Part shown: piece after piece, positions 44,840 to 51,975 of the stretch | Layout of the letters: each line of letters starts with the position of its first letter | Position numbering within the stretch: position 1 is the stretch's first letter | IMG/VR virus record: IMGVR_UViG_3300033144_005983 | Location: 1-62,833 of that record | From: a virus | Reading direction: 5' to 3' (one strand) | DNA: 62,833 nucleotides | Notes under the pieces: generated by a model | What the model saw: only the letters and a program-made list of their open reading frames with translations | The model's database searches: none | What the model was told of the DNA's origin: nothing | Position numbers and translations under genes: made by a program

Positions 44840-45143
44840 TCATATTCTTTTTAGCCTGAGCATACTTGATTGGAAGCGCTAATTCTGGATTCCATGGATG
44901 TTTAAGTAATCCTTCTTCTTCGGATGTATCTTCAGCTTGCATTAAAAGAATAGCTTCATGATCAAGTCCCCATAGAACTTCATCATGTGATAATGTTATA
45001 GCACGTGCTAAATCTATATCAGGGTTATTTTTTACTATAATAAGTGCTAGTAACACTACTTCAGGTGCTAATTTATATTTGGATGCTTCTTTAAGCACAC
45101 CAATAACAACTGATAAAGGATCTATTTCTTCGAGTTCTTTCAT
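44829..45143 (-). CDS. Hypothetical protein, 104 aa
   Basis: Helical and acidic, with a hydrophobic APEVVLLALIIVKN segment. The start has the TTTAAAACCGAT leader motif 3 bases upstream. Not recognised. Confidence 0.6.
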   Translation of the reverse strand: MKELEEIDPLSVVIGVLKEASKYKLAPEVVLLALIIVKNNPDIDLARAITLSHDEVLWGLDHEAILLMQAEDTSEEEGLLKHPWNPELALPIKYAQAKKNMNDE

Positions 45144-45146
45144 TTC

Positions 45147-45158
45147 ATCGGTTTTAAA
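45147..45158 (-). promoter_or_regulatory. Shared leader motif TTTAAAACCGAT
   Basis: The same motif, ATCGGTTT(T)AAA on the plus strand, lies 3-6 bases before the start codons at 43762 (43769-43780), 45143 (45147-45158) and 46815 (46821-46832), with a shorter TTTAAAAACC version before 39805. Its constant short distance to the ATG suggests a translation-level or processing signal rather than a promoter box. Confidence 0.45.
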
Positions 45159-45870
45159 GGTAAAAAAATAAAAAGTGATAGGTATAGCTTGAGATTACAG
45201 CCCTATCTGGTCAGTCTTTAGTTAGCTTATTTCCATCCTGTCAAGGTGGTTACTAACATATCCACTCTGTTTGCACAAAGTAACTGCCAATGGCGATTGG
45301 TAAAGCCAATCATTCTTAACGTCATCACCTACTCAAATCATAATAAGTTCAATTATAGGACGGCCATCCCATTATTGACCTTTCTGATCCAAACAACAGC
45401 TACCTTGCGAGTAACTGAAGCACTATGTTCACCGAAGTGCATAGTATTAGCCATCTTTCGATGAATAACGCCAAAGTAATTTTGCTCTCTTTTTGAAAGA
45501 CTTCCCAATTGAATAACAGCTCCTTTGGATAAGCTCCATTCTCTTTTGAAGAACAGAATACTTAACTGTTATTTGTAATGCTATCAACATCACGGTACAG
45601 AGTTATACTCAAGAGCATATCGTTGTACTGAAGTGTACTCCTCCTAGACTGATAAAATCTGATCGGAACCACCCCTTGCAAGCTTACCTATTGTCATCGC
45701 TGACTCAACTCTGATTGGGCATCAGAATAGAAACGCTAAGGATTTCCCCATTGTTTCCGTCACTTGGATGTTTAGATTGACCATATTGCTATGGCAACAA
45801 AGAAAGAGCTCTATAACCCTTGCAGTGTCTTTATACTCTATTGCTAGAGTTATCGCGCTAAACCGCGTAG
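45159..45870. other. Non-coding, hairpin-rich stretch
   Basis: I find no convincing gene here. GATAGG (45177-45182) pairs with CCTATC (45202-45207) and on the minus strand is followed by a U-rich run and the 104-aa gene, like an attenuator. GTTAG (45221-45225) pairs with CTAAC (45253-45257) around a CCATCCT/AGGTGG hairpin. Further hairpins include CCAAT/ATTGG with an alternative partner CCAATC, and ACTATG/CATAGT near 45422-45445. The region resembles the other blocks between 45 and 49.8 kb. Confidence 0.45.
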
Positions 45871-45950
45871 TGGAGATGGATGGAATCGAACCATCGTCTT
45901 GAATGTGCTCATAATAAGCCCTGCATTCAGTCAATGCCTGAATCATCCCC
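45871..45950 (-). tRNA. tRNA-like element, atypical anticodon region
   Basis: On the minus strand the 80-base segment starts GGGGATG and ends CATCTCC plus A, giving a 7-bp acceptor stem with one G-U pair. The T arm is perfect (GATGG, loop TTCGATT, CCATC) and the D arm TCAG/CTGA is present. The middle is wrong: 31 bases remain where about 23 are expected, and the best closing pair is GAATG/CATTC around an 18-base loop. No standard anticodon loop with U33 can be drawn. It could be a degenerate tRNA, a tRNA mimic, or one with an inserted loop. CCA is not encoded. Confidence 0.5.
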
Positions 45951-46507
45951 ATAATTTATAAAGTTACGATATTGTAACTTACATTCCTATATGATAAAGA
46001 TAAGAATATTCAGTGCATCCTCTAGAAGATACAACTGAACATACCTTACCTATAAAAAGATAGCCCACGGAGCTTATGTCTAATGCATCAGACATTACTT
46101 CAATGTGCAGAGTGTCCCAGGATTACGCAACTGCATTCCTATTCCCCTTTTGTTTGGCTTTAATGATATTTGACTGTGCAAATACCAAAACCTTTCTATT
46201 ATTATAAACAAAAGCACTCTCTTTTTACTGTATACCTGGTCGTCATACCATATCGACCAAAGGTAATTGCTAATACTGTTAACAATAACGCCAGTAGCTT
46301 ACTGGATAGTTACGAGGTTTTCGAAATCGTAACAATACGTTTTCAATCTTAAGGCGATTGAATAAATTTTCTAGTCTCCGTCTTTTCATACTCATGCTAA
46401 AACCTTATTGTATGTAACGCTTTACATAAATATATCTTCGTTCTCTCATCAATACAATGAGCTTTTTTAAAAGATATAACCTAGACAATGTAAACAGAGC
46501 AACTTGA
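45951..46507. other. Non-coding block B, structured
   Basis: No gene fits. Hairpins include ATGTCT/AGACAT around 46076-46095, TGGTCG/CGACCA around 46237-46260 and the three-way-junction module at 46283-46360. An AGGATTAC motif at 46119-46126 also recurs at 47630 and 49266. The rest is AT-rich without further visible structure. Confidence 0.45.
46283..46360. ncRNA. Three-way-junction RNA module, copy 1
   Basis: Outer stem CAAT plus CG (46283-46290, two-base bulge) with CGATTG (46355-46360). Inside are hairpin CCAGTA-GCT-TACTGG (46291-46305), spacer ATA, and hairpin GTTACGA/TCGTAAC (46309-46333) with the loop GGTTTTCGAAA, then AATACG. The second copy at 48741-48832 keeps the loops GCT and GGTTNNNGAAA and the spacer ATA while three base pairs change on both sides, which is evidence that the fold matters. 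Confidence 0.6.
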
Positions 46508-46624
46508 TTACATTCCTTGACTTGCTCCATATAAAAATAAAGCAAGTATAGTTATTGGGTTAGCTATCACAAATAATGTAATAACTACTACCCAATACAA
46601 ATACTTATTTCTAATCTTGATCAT
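46508..46624 (-). CDS. Small membrane protein, 38 aa
   Basis: The ATG overlaps the TGA of the 64-aa gene (ATGA). After a basic N-terminus (MIKIRNK) nearly all of residues 8-34 are hydrophobic, a single transmembrane span. It is the last gene of a four-gene cluster of tiny overlapping, mostly membrane-linked proteins. Confidence 0.55.
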   Translation of the reverse strand: MIKIRNKYLYWVVVITLFVIANPITILALFLYGASQGM

Positions 46625-46815
46625 ATCTTTATTCTCTTAGATGGTGACTTTTCTATTTCTAGTTGCCAACATAAAAATGGTAAAATAAAAATAAATTCAA
46701 GATCTCTAGGATCTTTTTGGAAACATATTCCAAAAGCTAATCCCCAATAAAACTCTCTTTTAAGAGTAATCTGTCTATTATTAATAGACGCATTTATTAC
46801 AGTTTTCTGACTCAT
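46621..46815 (-). CDS. Hypothetical protein, 64 aa
   Basis: Aromatic-rich small protein with a hydrophobic EFIFILPFLCWQLEI segment, possibly membrane associated. It overlaps both neighbours by four bases and carries the TTTAAAACCGAT leader motif 5 bases upstream of its start. Confidence 0.6.
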   Translation of the reverse strand: MSQKTVINASINNRQITLKREFYWGLAFGICFQKDPRDLEFIFILPFLCWQLEIEKSPSKRIKI

Positions 46816-46997
46816 AAACTATCGGTTTTAAAATTGTGTGAATCAATAAAATATCCATGAAGATCTTCAAATTCTTCTTGCGATATACTCAATACTCCTG
46901 TTTGATCAGGAAGTTTAGGACTTGAATGCTTAACTGCTTGTTTAGCAGTACCACATCCAATTCCAATAAACATTAGGATGACAACTATCTTAGTCAT
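46812..46997 (-). CDS. Small lipoprotein, 61 aa
   Basis: I chose the ATG at 46997 over the one at 47024 because it leaves a short overlap with the upstream gene and gives a clean signal: MTKIVVILMFIGIGCGTAK, a basic start, hydrophobic core and lipobox IGIGC. The mature part is polar with an acidic helix. It could be a superinfection-exclusion or envelope protein; context gives no more. Confidence 0.6.
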   Translation of the reverse strand: MTKIVVILMFIGIGCGTAKQAVKHSSPKLPDQTGVLSISQEEFEDLHGYFIDSHNFKTDSL

Positions 46998-47241
46998 TAC
47001 TTCTACAATCTTCACTGTAGGCACAAGCCATACATATGTGCATAAATAAAAGAATAAAAGATAGACCGCACCAAACTCCAGCTAATCCCTGAATTTCATG
47101 CATATATTCCCATCCAAATAAAAAACCTATTATAATAGCTAGTAGTTTACCAACTATAACAACAGAAAATGGTGTGCTTAATAAAATAAGCGATACTTTA
47201 AAGACTTCATTGAAGTCACGGTTTTTGCTATATCTAGCCAT
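46990..47241 (-). CDS. Two-span membrane protein, 83 aa
   Basis: Hydrophobic segments at about 15-43 and 53-73 are separated by a short acidic loop (EYMHEI). Cys residues sit at the second span. The gene overlaps the lipoprotein gene by eight bases, so the two may act together in the envelope. Confidence 0.65.
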   Translation of the reverse strand: MARYSKNRDFNEVFKVSLILLSTPFSVVIVGKLLAIIIGFLFGWEYMHEIQGLAGVWCGLSFILLFMHICMACAYSEDCRSND

Positions 47242-47274
47242 GTGTGTGTGATTTAAAGATTAAAAATTAAAAAA

Positions 47275-47526
47275 TTAATACATTACTATACCATTAATAG
47301 TTATTTCAACTGGACCTTTAATGCCCAATCTAGTTTTATTTTGGTATACATATTTACCCACAATTAATTTAGCGTACACGGGGTTATTTGCACATTTAAC
47401 ATATTCAGTCTCATTATCAAGACTAGGATTCCATCCAAACTTTTTCCCATTTGCATCAGTAATTGTTGCAAAATCAGGATACACGTCAAGACCAAACCCT
47501 TTCACTTTACTTTGTCCAAATTGCAT
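47275..47526 (-). CDS. Hypothetical protein, 83 aa
   Basis: Strand-rich small soluble protein with GKYVYQNKTRLGIKGPVEI near the C-terminus. Not recognised. It has a long AT-rich leader (TTAATTTTTAATCTTTAAA on the minus strand) identical in part to that of the 83-aa membrane gene at 47241. Confidence 0.6.
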   Translation of the reverse strand: MQFGQSKVKGFGLDVYPDFATITDANGKKFGWNPSLDNETEYVKCANNPVYAKLIVGKYVYQNKTRLGIKGPVEITINGIVMY

Positions 47527-48134
47527 GATTAAAAAATTTAAAGATTAAAAATTAAGAAAATATAAAAGACAAAGAATATAAGGGACTATTGCCCTCATAC
47601 CTTTGTAATTGCTGTTTTAATACATTAACAGGATTACATTGCGATTGTTTTCTGTTAATATTACAAATAAGCACAGCAAAATCGACAGTATTCTAATAGA
47701 ACACTGACCAACAAAAAAACATTTGTTGTCTGCTTACTCACTCTCATAGTTACGACTTGTGGTTTCCCTTCGTGTGACTGACATGGTATTTGTCCCGCTA
47801 AAGATTGCTCTTATAATAGCATCGAGTCATCGCATCATTATAATCTCTTATAATCCGCTCGTCTGGGTGTAATGATATAATGTACACTATATCAATACTA
47901 ACTTTCCCTCACACACTAGTCCTTTGGCCCGTTGGGTCTTGAGATGGTAACAAACTCGAGATTCTTTCGTATCGACTTCGCTTGTGCTAATTGTAACATG
48001 TGCTATAATATATAACACATATGCCTATTGGTTATAGGACTTTATTATTATTACAATGGAGTGCTTTACTCACCACGCATTTATCTCCAACCCTTGGTGT
48101 AGGGCTTCAAAGTAATAATTATATTTTGATTGAT
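47527..48134. other. Non-coding block C, structured
   Basis: No gene fits either strand. TTTGTAAT (47602-47609) pairs with ATTACAAA (47660-47667), and inside ATTAACA (47624-47630) pairs with TGTTAAT (47653-47659), 15 bp in all. AACAA/TTGTT and a CATAGTTACGA segment at 47745-47755 recall part of the three-way-junction module, but the fold is not complete. CCTAT/ATAGG is at 48023-48037. Confidence 0.45.
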
Positions 48135-48338
48135 TTAAGGTTCAATCACTCCCACTTGATGGACATCTTCGTATGGTTCATCTCGTGCAATCCCACCATA
48201 TTTAGCGTAGACAGAGTCTCCGATAATATAGTATTCTGCATAAGACTGACAACAATCGCCACCACAGTCCCATTGCCAATCATAACTGCTATATTCACAA
48301 TAGCGTTCTGCTTCTTCATAAGATTTGAATTTTTCCAT
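48135..48338 (-). CDS. Small Cys/Tyr/Trp-rich protein, 67 aa
   Basis: It has an unusual composition: many Tyr and acidic residues and a DWQWDCGGDCCQSY cluster that could bind a metal. It is an isolated gene between two structured non-coding blocks. No family recognised. Confidence 0.6.
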   Translation of the reverse strand: MEKFKSYEEAERYCEYSSYDWQWDCGGDCCQSYAEYYIIGDSVYAKYGGIARDEPYEDVHQVGVIEP

Positions 48339-48447
48339 AATAATACATTTAGTTAATAATTAGTTATTATTAAATGTAATGAAGAAGGTATCTTAAGAGC
48401 ACCGTGCCAGAACGTCATAAATTCATGGTAAAAACCACACATCATCT

Positions 48448-48558
48448 GTTCCTTAAATTGCACGTCTTGCTTGGCTCTCGTTATTTTAAAGAGCACCAGG
48501 CACAAGTATTTCTACTTGCGTTATTCCTGTCTTGCTTGGCTCTAATTTTTTAAGGAAC
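48448..48558. ncRNA. Multi-helix domain with 15-bp direct repeat
   Basis: GTTCCTTAAA (48448-48457) pairs with TTTAAGGAAC (48549-48558). Inside, GCTCT/AGAGC (48474-48494) and CAAGTA/TACTTG (48503-48518) form hairpins and CAGG pairs with CCTG (48497-48529). The 15-mer GTCTTGCTTGGCTCT occurs at 48464-48478 and again at 48529-48543, both inside the domain. Confidence 0.5.
48464..48543 (+). repeat. 15-bp direct repeat pair
   Basis: GTCTTGCTTGGCTCT at 48464-48478 and 48529-48543, exact, 65 bases apart. The two copies sit in equivalent places of the surrounding fold, each next to a hairpin or stem, so the repeat may reflect alternative pairing or a bound factor. Confidence 0.8.
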
Positions 48559-48740
48559 GATTCTGTTATCATTTATGATTTACTTTATCTAACAGAGTGA
48601 GCTCTTACTGATACTCCATCTCCTGCGCATACATCACCATGCGATACCTAATTTAGGTTAATAAATGTTTACTATCAGTTCCTTATTCTAATGTATGCTT
48701 ACGCATCATTAAATATGTCTACAACTTTACTGATAGTTGT

Positions 48741-48832
48741 CATCGCTAGTAGCTTACTAGATAGTTATGTGGTTAATGAAAACATAACAATACATATCTT
48801 TCACCGTTTTTAGTTTAACGCCAAAGACGATG
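48741..48832. ncRNA. Three-way-junction RNA module, copy 2
   Basis: Outer stem CATCG (48741-48745) with CGATG (48828-48832). Hairpin CTAGTA-GCT-TACTAG is at 48746-48760, spacer ATA, and hairpin GTTATGT/ACATAAC (48764-48788) with the loop GGTTAATGAAA, then AATACA. Compared with copy 1, one pair in the first hairpin and two in the second have changed from C-G to T-A or A-T to T-A on both strands, while loops and spacers stay. Confidence 0.6.
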
Positions 48833-48997
48833 TCTGGAAAAATGCGTTAGTTGCGGGATAACAGCTATAGGTAATTACTCCTACACCACTCTACTTCTAT
48901 AGTTGCAACTATGAGTAGTTAATATCCCCAGAGACTCAATGGAAGCTCCTTTGCAGGTCCATGAGACAATTAAATATATCTTTGAGATAAACAAAGA

Positions 48998-49162
48998 CTA
49001 AATATTAAAGTCTTTGTCATCTACTTTCATGCTATGATTTGGTTGAATAGGACTAGCATCTATCCTATGAATAAACTTAAGCCTTGCCAACTGCTCTTCA
49101 AGCTCTTTAACTTTGGCAATTTGCTCCTTAAGTAAATTCTTTACTATAATTAATTCAGTCAT
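48998..49162 (-). CDS. Small coiled-coil protein, 54 aa
   Basis: Residues 8-30 form a clear coiled coil (VKNLLKEQIAKVKELEEQLA); the C-terminus is polar. It starts with ATG at 49162, preceded by AAAG, and ends in TAG. It is likely a dimeric small protein. The heptad pattern makes a chance ORF unlikely. Confidence 0.6.
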   Translation of the reverse strand: MTELIIVKNLLKEQIAKVKELEEQLARLKFIHRIDASPIQPNHSMKVDDKDFNI

Positions 49163-49782
49163 CTTTACAAGGTTTAGTTAATAGATATGAATAAAAGTTT
49201 TACCTATGCGTCATACCAAACATGACTGCAGACCATGCGCTTATTACCACGCTGATACTTACATAGGATTACAGATACTATTGCTGCTCAATATCGACGA
49301 CTCCTTTGGTGAAAGCCAAGGTCAATAAAGTTCACAATAATTGTGCACTCAAATATGCTATGGATTTACTGACTAACTCAATGTTAGCCATAACCATGCA
49401 TACGGCACTCCTGGTTCGTCCTCTGTTAAGGAAGAACTATATTGTAATGTTCTAATCATTACTACTATGTAATGTTAGGCTTATCTTCAGATCCAATAAG
49501 ACTTTGTGCTATAATATAAGTATGTTATGAAAACATAAAGGTAGGAATTATAGCGATAAAGTGATGAATATGTACTGGAATACACATTCAAACACTTTTA
49601 TAAATTTCAGACTAAAAAAAGCAATAGTTTTTTTAATTCAGCTACGAGATTCAACTCGGTAAAGTAAAAAACAGTCTGTAAAGAACAACAATAATCTTCC
49701 AAGGAAGATAAAAACACGTTTTACCCTGTAACGTGTAAGGAAGGCAGTTTGCGACATACCTAGGTCAAGCAGTAGTAGTCTA
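49163..49782. other. Non-coding block E with terminal hairpins
   Basis: No gene fits. CCTTTGG/CCAAGG (49303-49321), CACAA/TTGTG (49333-49345) and TATGTT/AACATA (49521-49537) form hairpins. Nearer the next gene, ATCTTCC/GGAAGAT (49693-49708) and ACACGTT/AACGTGT (49713-49737) are candidate terminator or leader hairpins for the minus-strand cassette at 49783. Confidence 0.45.
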
Positions 49783-50097
49783 CTAGCCAGTGACAGGCTC
49801 CACGCTGTGCATGAAGGGTTTCCCTGTCTCTTTGTCCACGAGCTTCTCAATGAGAGCACCGAACTTGAAATCTCCCTTCAAGGTAGAACCTTGCTTGAAG
49901 TATTTCTGATTAGGCACGACATCACCGTTAATCTCTTCAGTACCATAAGCCTGTAAAAGACCGATACCATCAGAAGATTGACCAATGAAGCCAATGCCGT
50001 CTTCTAGTTCGTGAAGAACAACTGAAGCTAGCGTTAACCAAACTTTGCCATTCTCACTCACGGACGACTTGATTATTTTCGGATTTGTTACAATCAT
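49783..50097 (-). CDS. Hypothetical protein of high-GC cassette, 104 aa
   Basis: I chose the ATG at 50097 (MIVTNPKII) rather than the one 20 codons upstream, which adds a stretch of unlikely sequence. The protein is strand-rich with a GFIGQSSDGIGLLQAYG turn and ends in VEPVTG. No family is recognised. Its DNA is clearly richer in G+C (40-53% in the four lines I counted) than its neighbours (about 30-35%), which suggests recent acquisition. Confidence 0.65.
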   Translation of the reverse strand: MIVTNPKIIKSSVSENGKVWLTLASVVLHELEDGIGFIGQSSDGIGLLQAYGTEEINGDVVPNQKYFKQGSTLKGDFKFGALIEKLVDKETGKPFMHSVEPVTG

Positions 50098-50560
50098 GTG
50101 AAAACAATTTTCTGCAAAAAGGTGCAGTACCACGGGAAGTATTCCCCTGACCATCACGTACCCACATTATAGGGGGTACCAACGGCTCAACTACAATTGG
50201 GGATGACTTGATGGAGAGACCCTTACAAACTCGAAAATATAAACAAAAATTTTTTTTTGGAATTTTTTATACTTAAATTGCAAAACTGATTAGAGAGAGA
50301 AACTAACACAACATATCAGGACACCCTACCAAGAAAACAAAATGGTTAAATGAAGTAGGGCTGCTACGCCATCATCTATTATTACTACTTAATAAAAACT
50401 TATGGAGTTCTTCACGTACTGAAGTTTCAAATGGGAATTCAAAATCACATGCGGGGGGGATAAGGTGATCTATCTACGAATGTAACTATAATTAAGGTTA
50501 TATAATGTTTTGTATTATGCTCTAAAGTGAGTAAGTTTACAGAAACCTATCATTAATATA
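50098..50560. other. Divergent intergenic region
   Basis: This separates the minus-strand early unit from the plus-strand late unit and so must hold the promoters for both, but I cannot identify a promoter box with confidence. It contains a T9 run with an A/T-rich stretch (50250-50280), a CCCTAC/GTAGGG stem (50324-50360) and a G7 run near 50453. No gene is seen. Confidence 0.5.
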
Positions 50561-50929
50561 ATGAAGAGAGAAAAAAAAGAAAAAGTTCCAAGGAGTAAGT
50601 TCTATCACAAGTATCTTCAGATGATCAATGTCATACTCCCTGAACCTTTAACTTCTAAAGAGATAGAGATTCTATCTGCCTTTATGGAACTAAAAGGAGA
50701 TCTAATTGAAGAAGATAGATTCGGTACCCAATGTAGGAAGTATATAAGGGATAAGTTTAAGTTCAAGTCTTATTCGAACTTAGATAATTATATAAAGTAT
50801 ATGAAACAGAAAGGAGTTCTATTAAAGGACGAAGACACTGGAAAGCTTTATATAAATAAGAGAATAGAAATACCAAAAGATACAAAGGATATTGAATTGG
50901 TATTTAAATTTCAACTAGTTGATGGGTAA
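50561..50929 (+). CDS. Winged-helix-like protein, 122 aa
   Basis: First gene of the plus-strand unit. A basic N-terminus is followed by a helical domain (PLTSKEIEILSAFMELKG, then the DNYIKYMKQKGVLL helix-turn region) that looks like a winged helix. It precedes the HU/IHF-like gene by a short overlap. It is a likely transcription or packaging regulator. Confidence 0.65.
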   Translation: MKREKKEKVPRSKFYHKYLQMINVILPEPLTSKEIEILSAFMELKGDLIEEDRFGTQCRKYIRDKFKFKSYSNLDNYIKYMKQKGVLLKDEDTGKLYINKRIEIPKDTKDIELVFKFQLVDG

Positions 50930-51302
50930 GATAGAAGATATCGCAAAACAACTTTCTAAAGAAACAGGAATAAGCTTCTTAACAGTAGAGAGTGTTGTAA
51001 GACATCAATTTGGATTTGTTAAAAGAAGAATGGAAGACAATGACTTGAACTCTATTAAGATTCATGGCCTTGGAACATTTGAAGTAAAGCTAGAAAGATT
51101 AAACTCTTTAATAAGGAATCTTATAAAAGGTTTCAGAAAAAATCCTAACTTGTACAGCGAAACAGCTAAAGAAGAGCTGGCAAGGCTATGGGAGATACGG
51201 AATAGGAAAGTTAATGAGAAACTAGAATATAAAAAGAAGAATGAACACTTCACACGAATTCAAAGTAGTAACAGACCTGTACGAGGAAGACAAAGAAGGT
51301 GA
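50922..51302 (+). CDS. HU/IHF-like DNA-binding protein
   Basis: The ORF could start at a TTG one codon earlier, but the ATG at 50922 (MGKIEDI) gives the natural length of 126 residues. The MGKIEDIAKQLSKETGISF opening and the IKIHGLGTFEVK strand match the HU/IHF fold; the C-terminal third is an extra charged helix. crAss-like phages carry IHF-like genes in this position. It likely bends phage DNA in replication or packaging. Confidence 0.8.
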   Translation: MGKIEDIAKQLSKETGISFLTVESVVRHQFGFVKRRMEDNDLNSIKIHGLGTFEVKLERLNSLIRNLIKGFRKNPNLYSETAKEELARLWEIRNRKVNEKLEYKKKNEHFTRIQSSNRPVRGRQRR

Positions 51303-51543
51303 AGAACAACTCGTGAAGAAGAATATAGTTACAAGATGGTTATGTGACGACATCTCAAGTGTAGAGATAGAGCAGCATTTTGATGATAGAGGAAGAATAA
51401 AGAAAGGGCATTGTAGAATACATCATAAGACAAGGCCTATAACATTAGTGGTTAAAGACGACTATTATAAGCTTAAGAGATTAAAGCAGAGAATAGTGAA
51501 TGAAAAAAGTATAATAGGTTTTAAATCTAAAGGTAATGGCTAA
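51241..51543 (+). CDS. Hypothetical protein, 100 aa
   Basis: The start lies 62 bases inside the HU/IHF-like gene and no later Met gives a better fit. A basic, His-containing central part (KKGHCRIHHKTRP) suggests nucleic-acid or metal contact. Not recognised. Confidence 0.65.
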   Translation: MNTSHEFKVVTDLYEEDKEGEEQLVKKNIVTRWLCDDISSVEIEQHFDDRGRIKKGHCRIHHKTRPITLVVKDDYYKLKRLKQRIVNEKSIIGFKSKGNG

Positions 51544-51784
51544 AAAGAAAATAAGCGCAAAAACAAAGGCAGCCCGTAAGAAACCAGGAGGTTCTAATGC
51601 AGGTAAGTATAAAGGAGTTAAGTCTTTTTGTGGGCCCGCAGGTGGAGCACCCGCTGGTTCATTCCCAACTAATACTTTAGCAAGAGCTAAGTCAGCTCTT
51701 AAGCTAGCACATAATGCACCTAACCCAGGAAAACTTAAAGCTTGTGTATATAGAAAATATCCCCAATTGAAAAAGGGAAAATAG
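51536..51784 (+). CDS. Small basic protein with FCGPAGGAP motif, 82 aa
   Basis: Lys-rich N-terminus, then SFCGPAGGAPAGSFPTNTL, RAKSALKLAHNAPNPG and ACVYRKYPQL. This motif set recurs in small proteins of tailed phages and large DNA viruses, where it is linked to the virion, but no activity is known. Overlaps the next ORF by one base. Confidence 0.7.
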   Translation: MAKKKISAKTKAARKKPGGSNAGKYKGVKSFCGPAGGAPAGSFPTNTLARAKSALKLAHNAPNPGKLKACVYRKYPQLKKGK

Positions 51785-51924
51785 TGTATTTGGAAAAGTT
51801 AATTAAAAAATTGCAAAAAGCACCAAGTATGACTCAAGGTGATAGACAGAATGTTGCAATCAATATTGCAATATGCGAGATGCAGATAAAAATAAGAGAT
51901 AAATGGGTAAAGAGGAAGAAGTAA
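51784..51924 (+). CDS. Small basic protein, 46 aa, GTG start
   Basis: The GTG shares its first base with the TAG of the previous gene (TAGTG). The peptide is basic and helical with a CEMQIKIRDKW segment and a KRKK end. Tight coupling supports it; the start codon and short length weaken it. Confidence 0.45.
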   Translation: MYLEKLIKKLQKAPSMTQGDRQNVAINIAICEMQIKIRDKWVKRKK

Positions 51925-51974
51925 AACCAGTAACAGTAGAGACACAAGTATTAGGAACCATAAGATTATTATAA
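51903..51974 (+). CDS. Possible 23-residue peptide
   Basis: ATG GGT AAA within the end of the 46-aa ORF, stopping one base before the next gene's ATG. Acidic N-terminus, hydrophobic end. It may be a leader that couples translation into the large virion protein gene, or chance. Confidence 0.3.
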   Translation: MGKEEEVKPVTVETQVLGTIRLL

Positions 51975-51975
51975 T

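Larger units (their letters stand above)
48339..48997. other. Non-coding block D, structured
   Basis: This block contains a multi-helix domain (48448-48558) and the second three-way-junction module (48741-48832), described separately, plus an ACAACT/AGTTGT hairpin (48721-48740) directly before the module. The last 160 bases before the 54-aa gene's stop show only weak pairing. Confidence 0.5.

Noticed and set aside
45722-45952. 76-codon minus-strand ORF across the tRNA-like element
   Set aside because: It runs straight through the acceptor, T and D arms and has no coding features.
47990-48020. Plus-strand TATAAT with a TTGTGC box, also a similar TATAAT at 49509
   Set aside because: Bacteroidota promoters usually differ from this form and no gene follows on the plus strand; likely chance in AT-rich DNA.
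48021-48356. Plus-strand 111-codon ORF
   Set aside because: Lies over the complement of the 67-aa minus gene; its low-complexity product looks like a shadow.
46283-48832. Group I intron or known small ribozyme in the structured blocks
   Set aside because: No P7/guanosine-site core, and no hammerhead CUGAUGA-GAAA core was seen on either strand.
49638-49859. Minus-strand 73-codon ORF near the high-GC cassette
   Set aside because: Overlaps the end of the better 104-aa gene in another frame and crosses clear hairpins.
24089-50331. Shared GGTAGGGTG word at 24092 and, on the other strand, near 50330, as paired replication sites
   Set aside because: Nine bases only, one copy at each place; could be chance.
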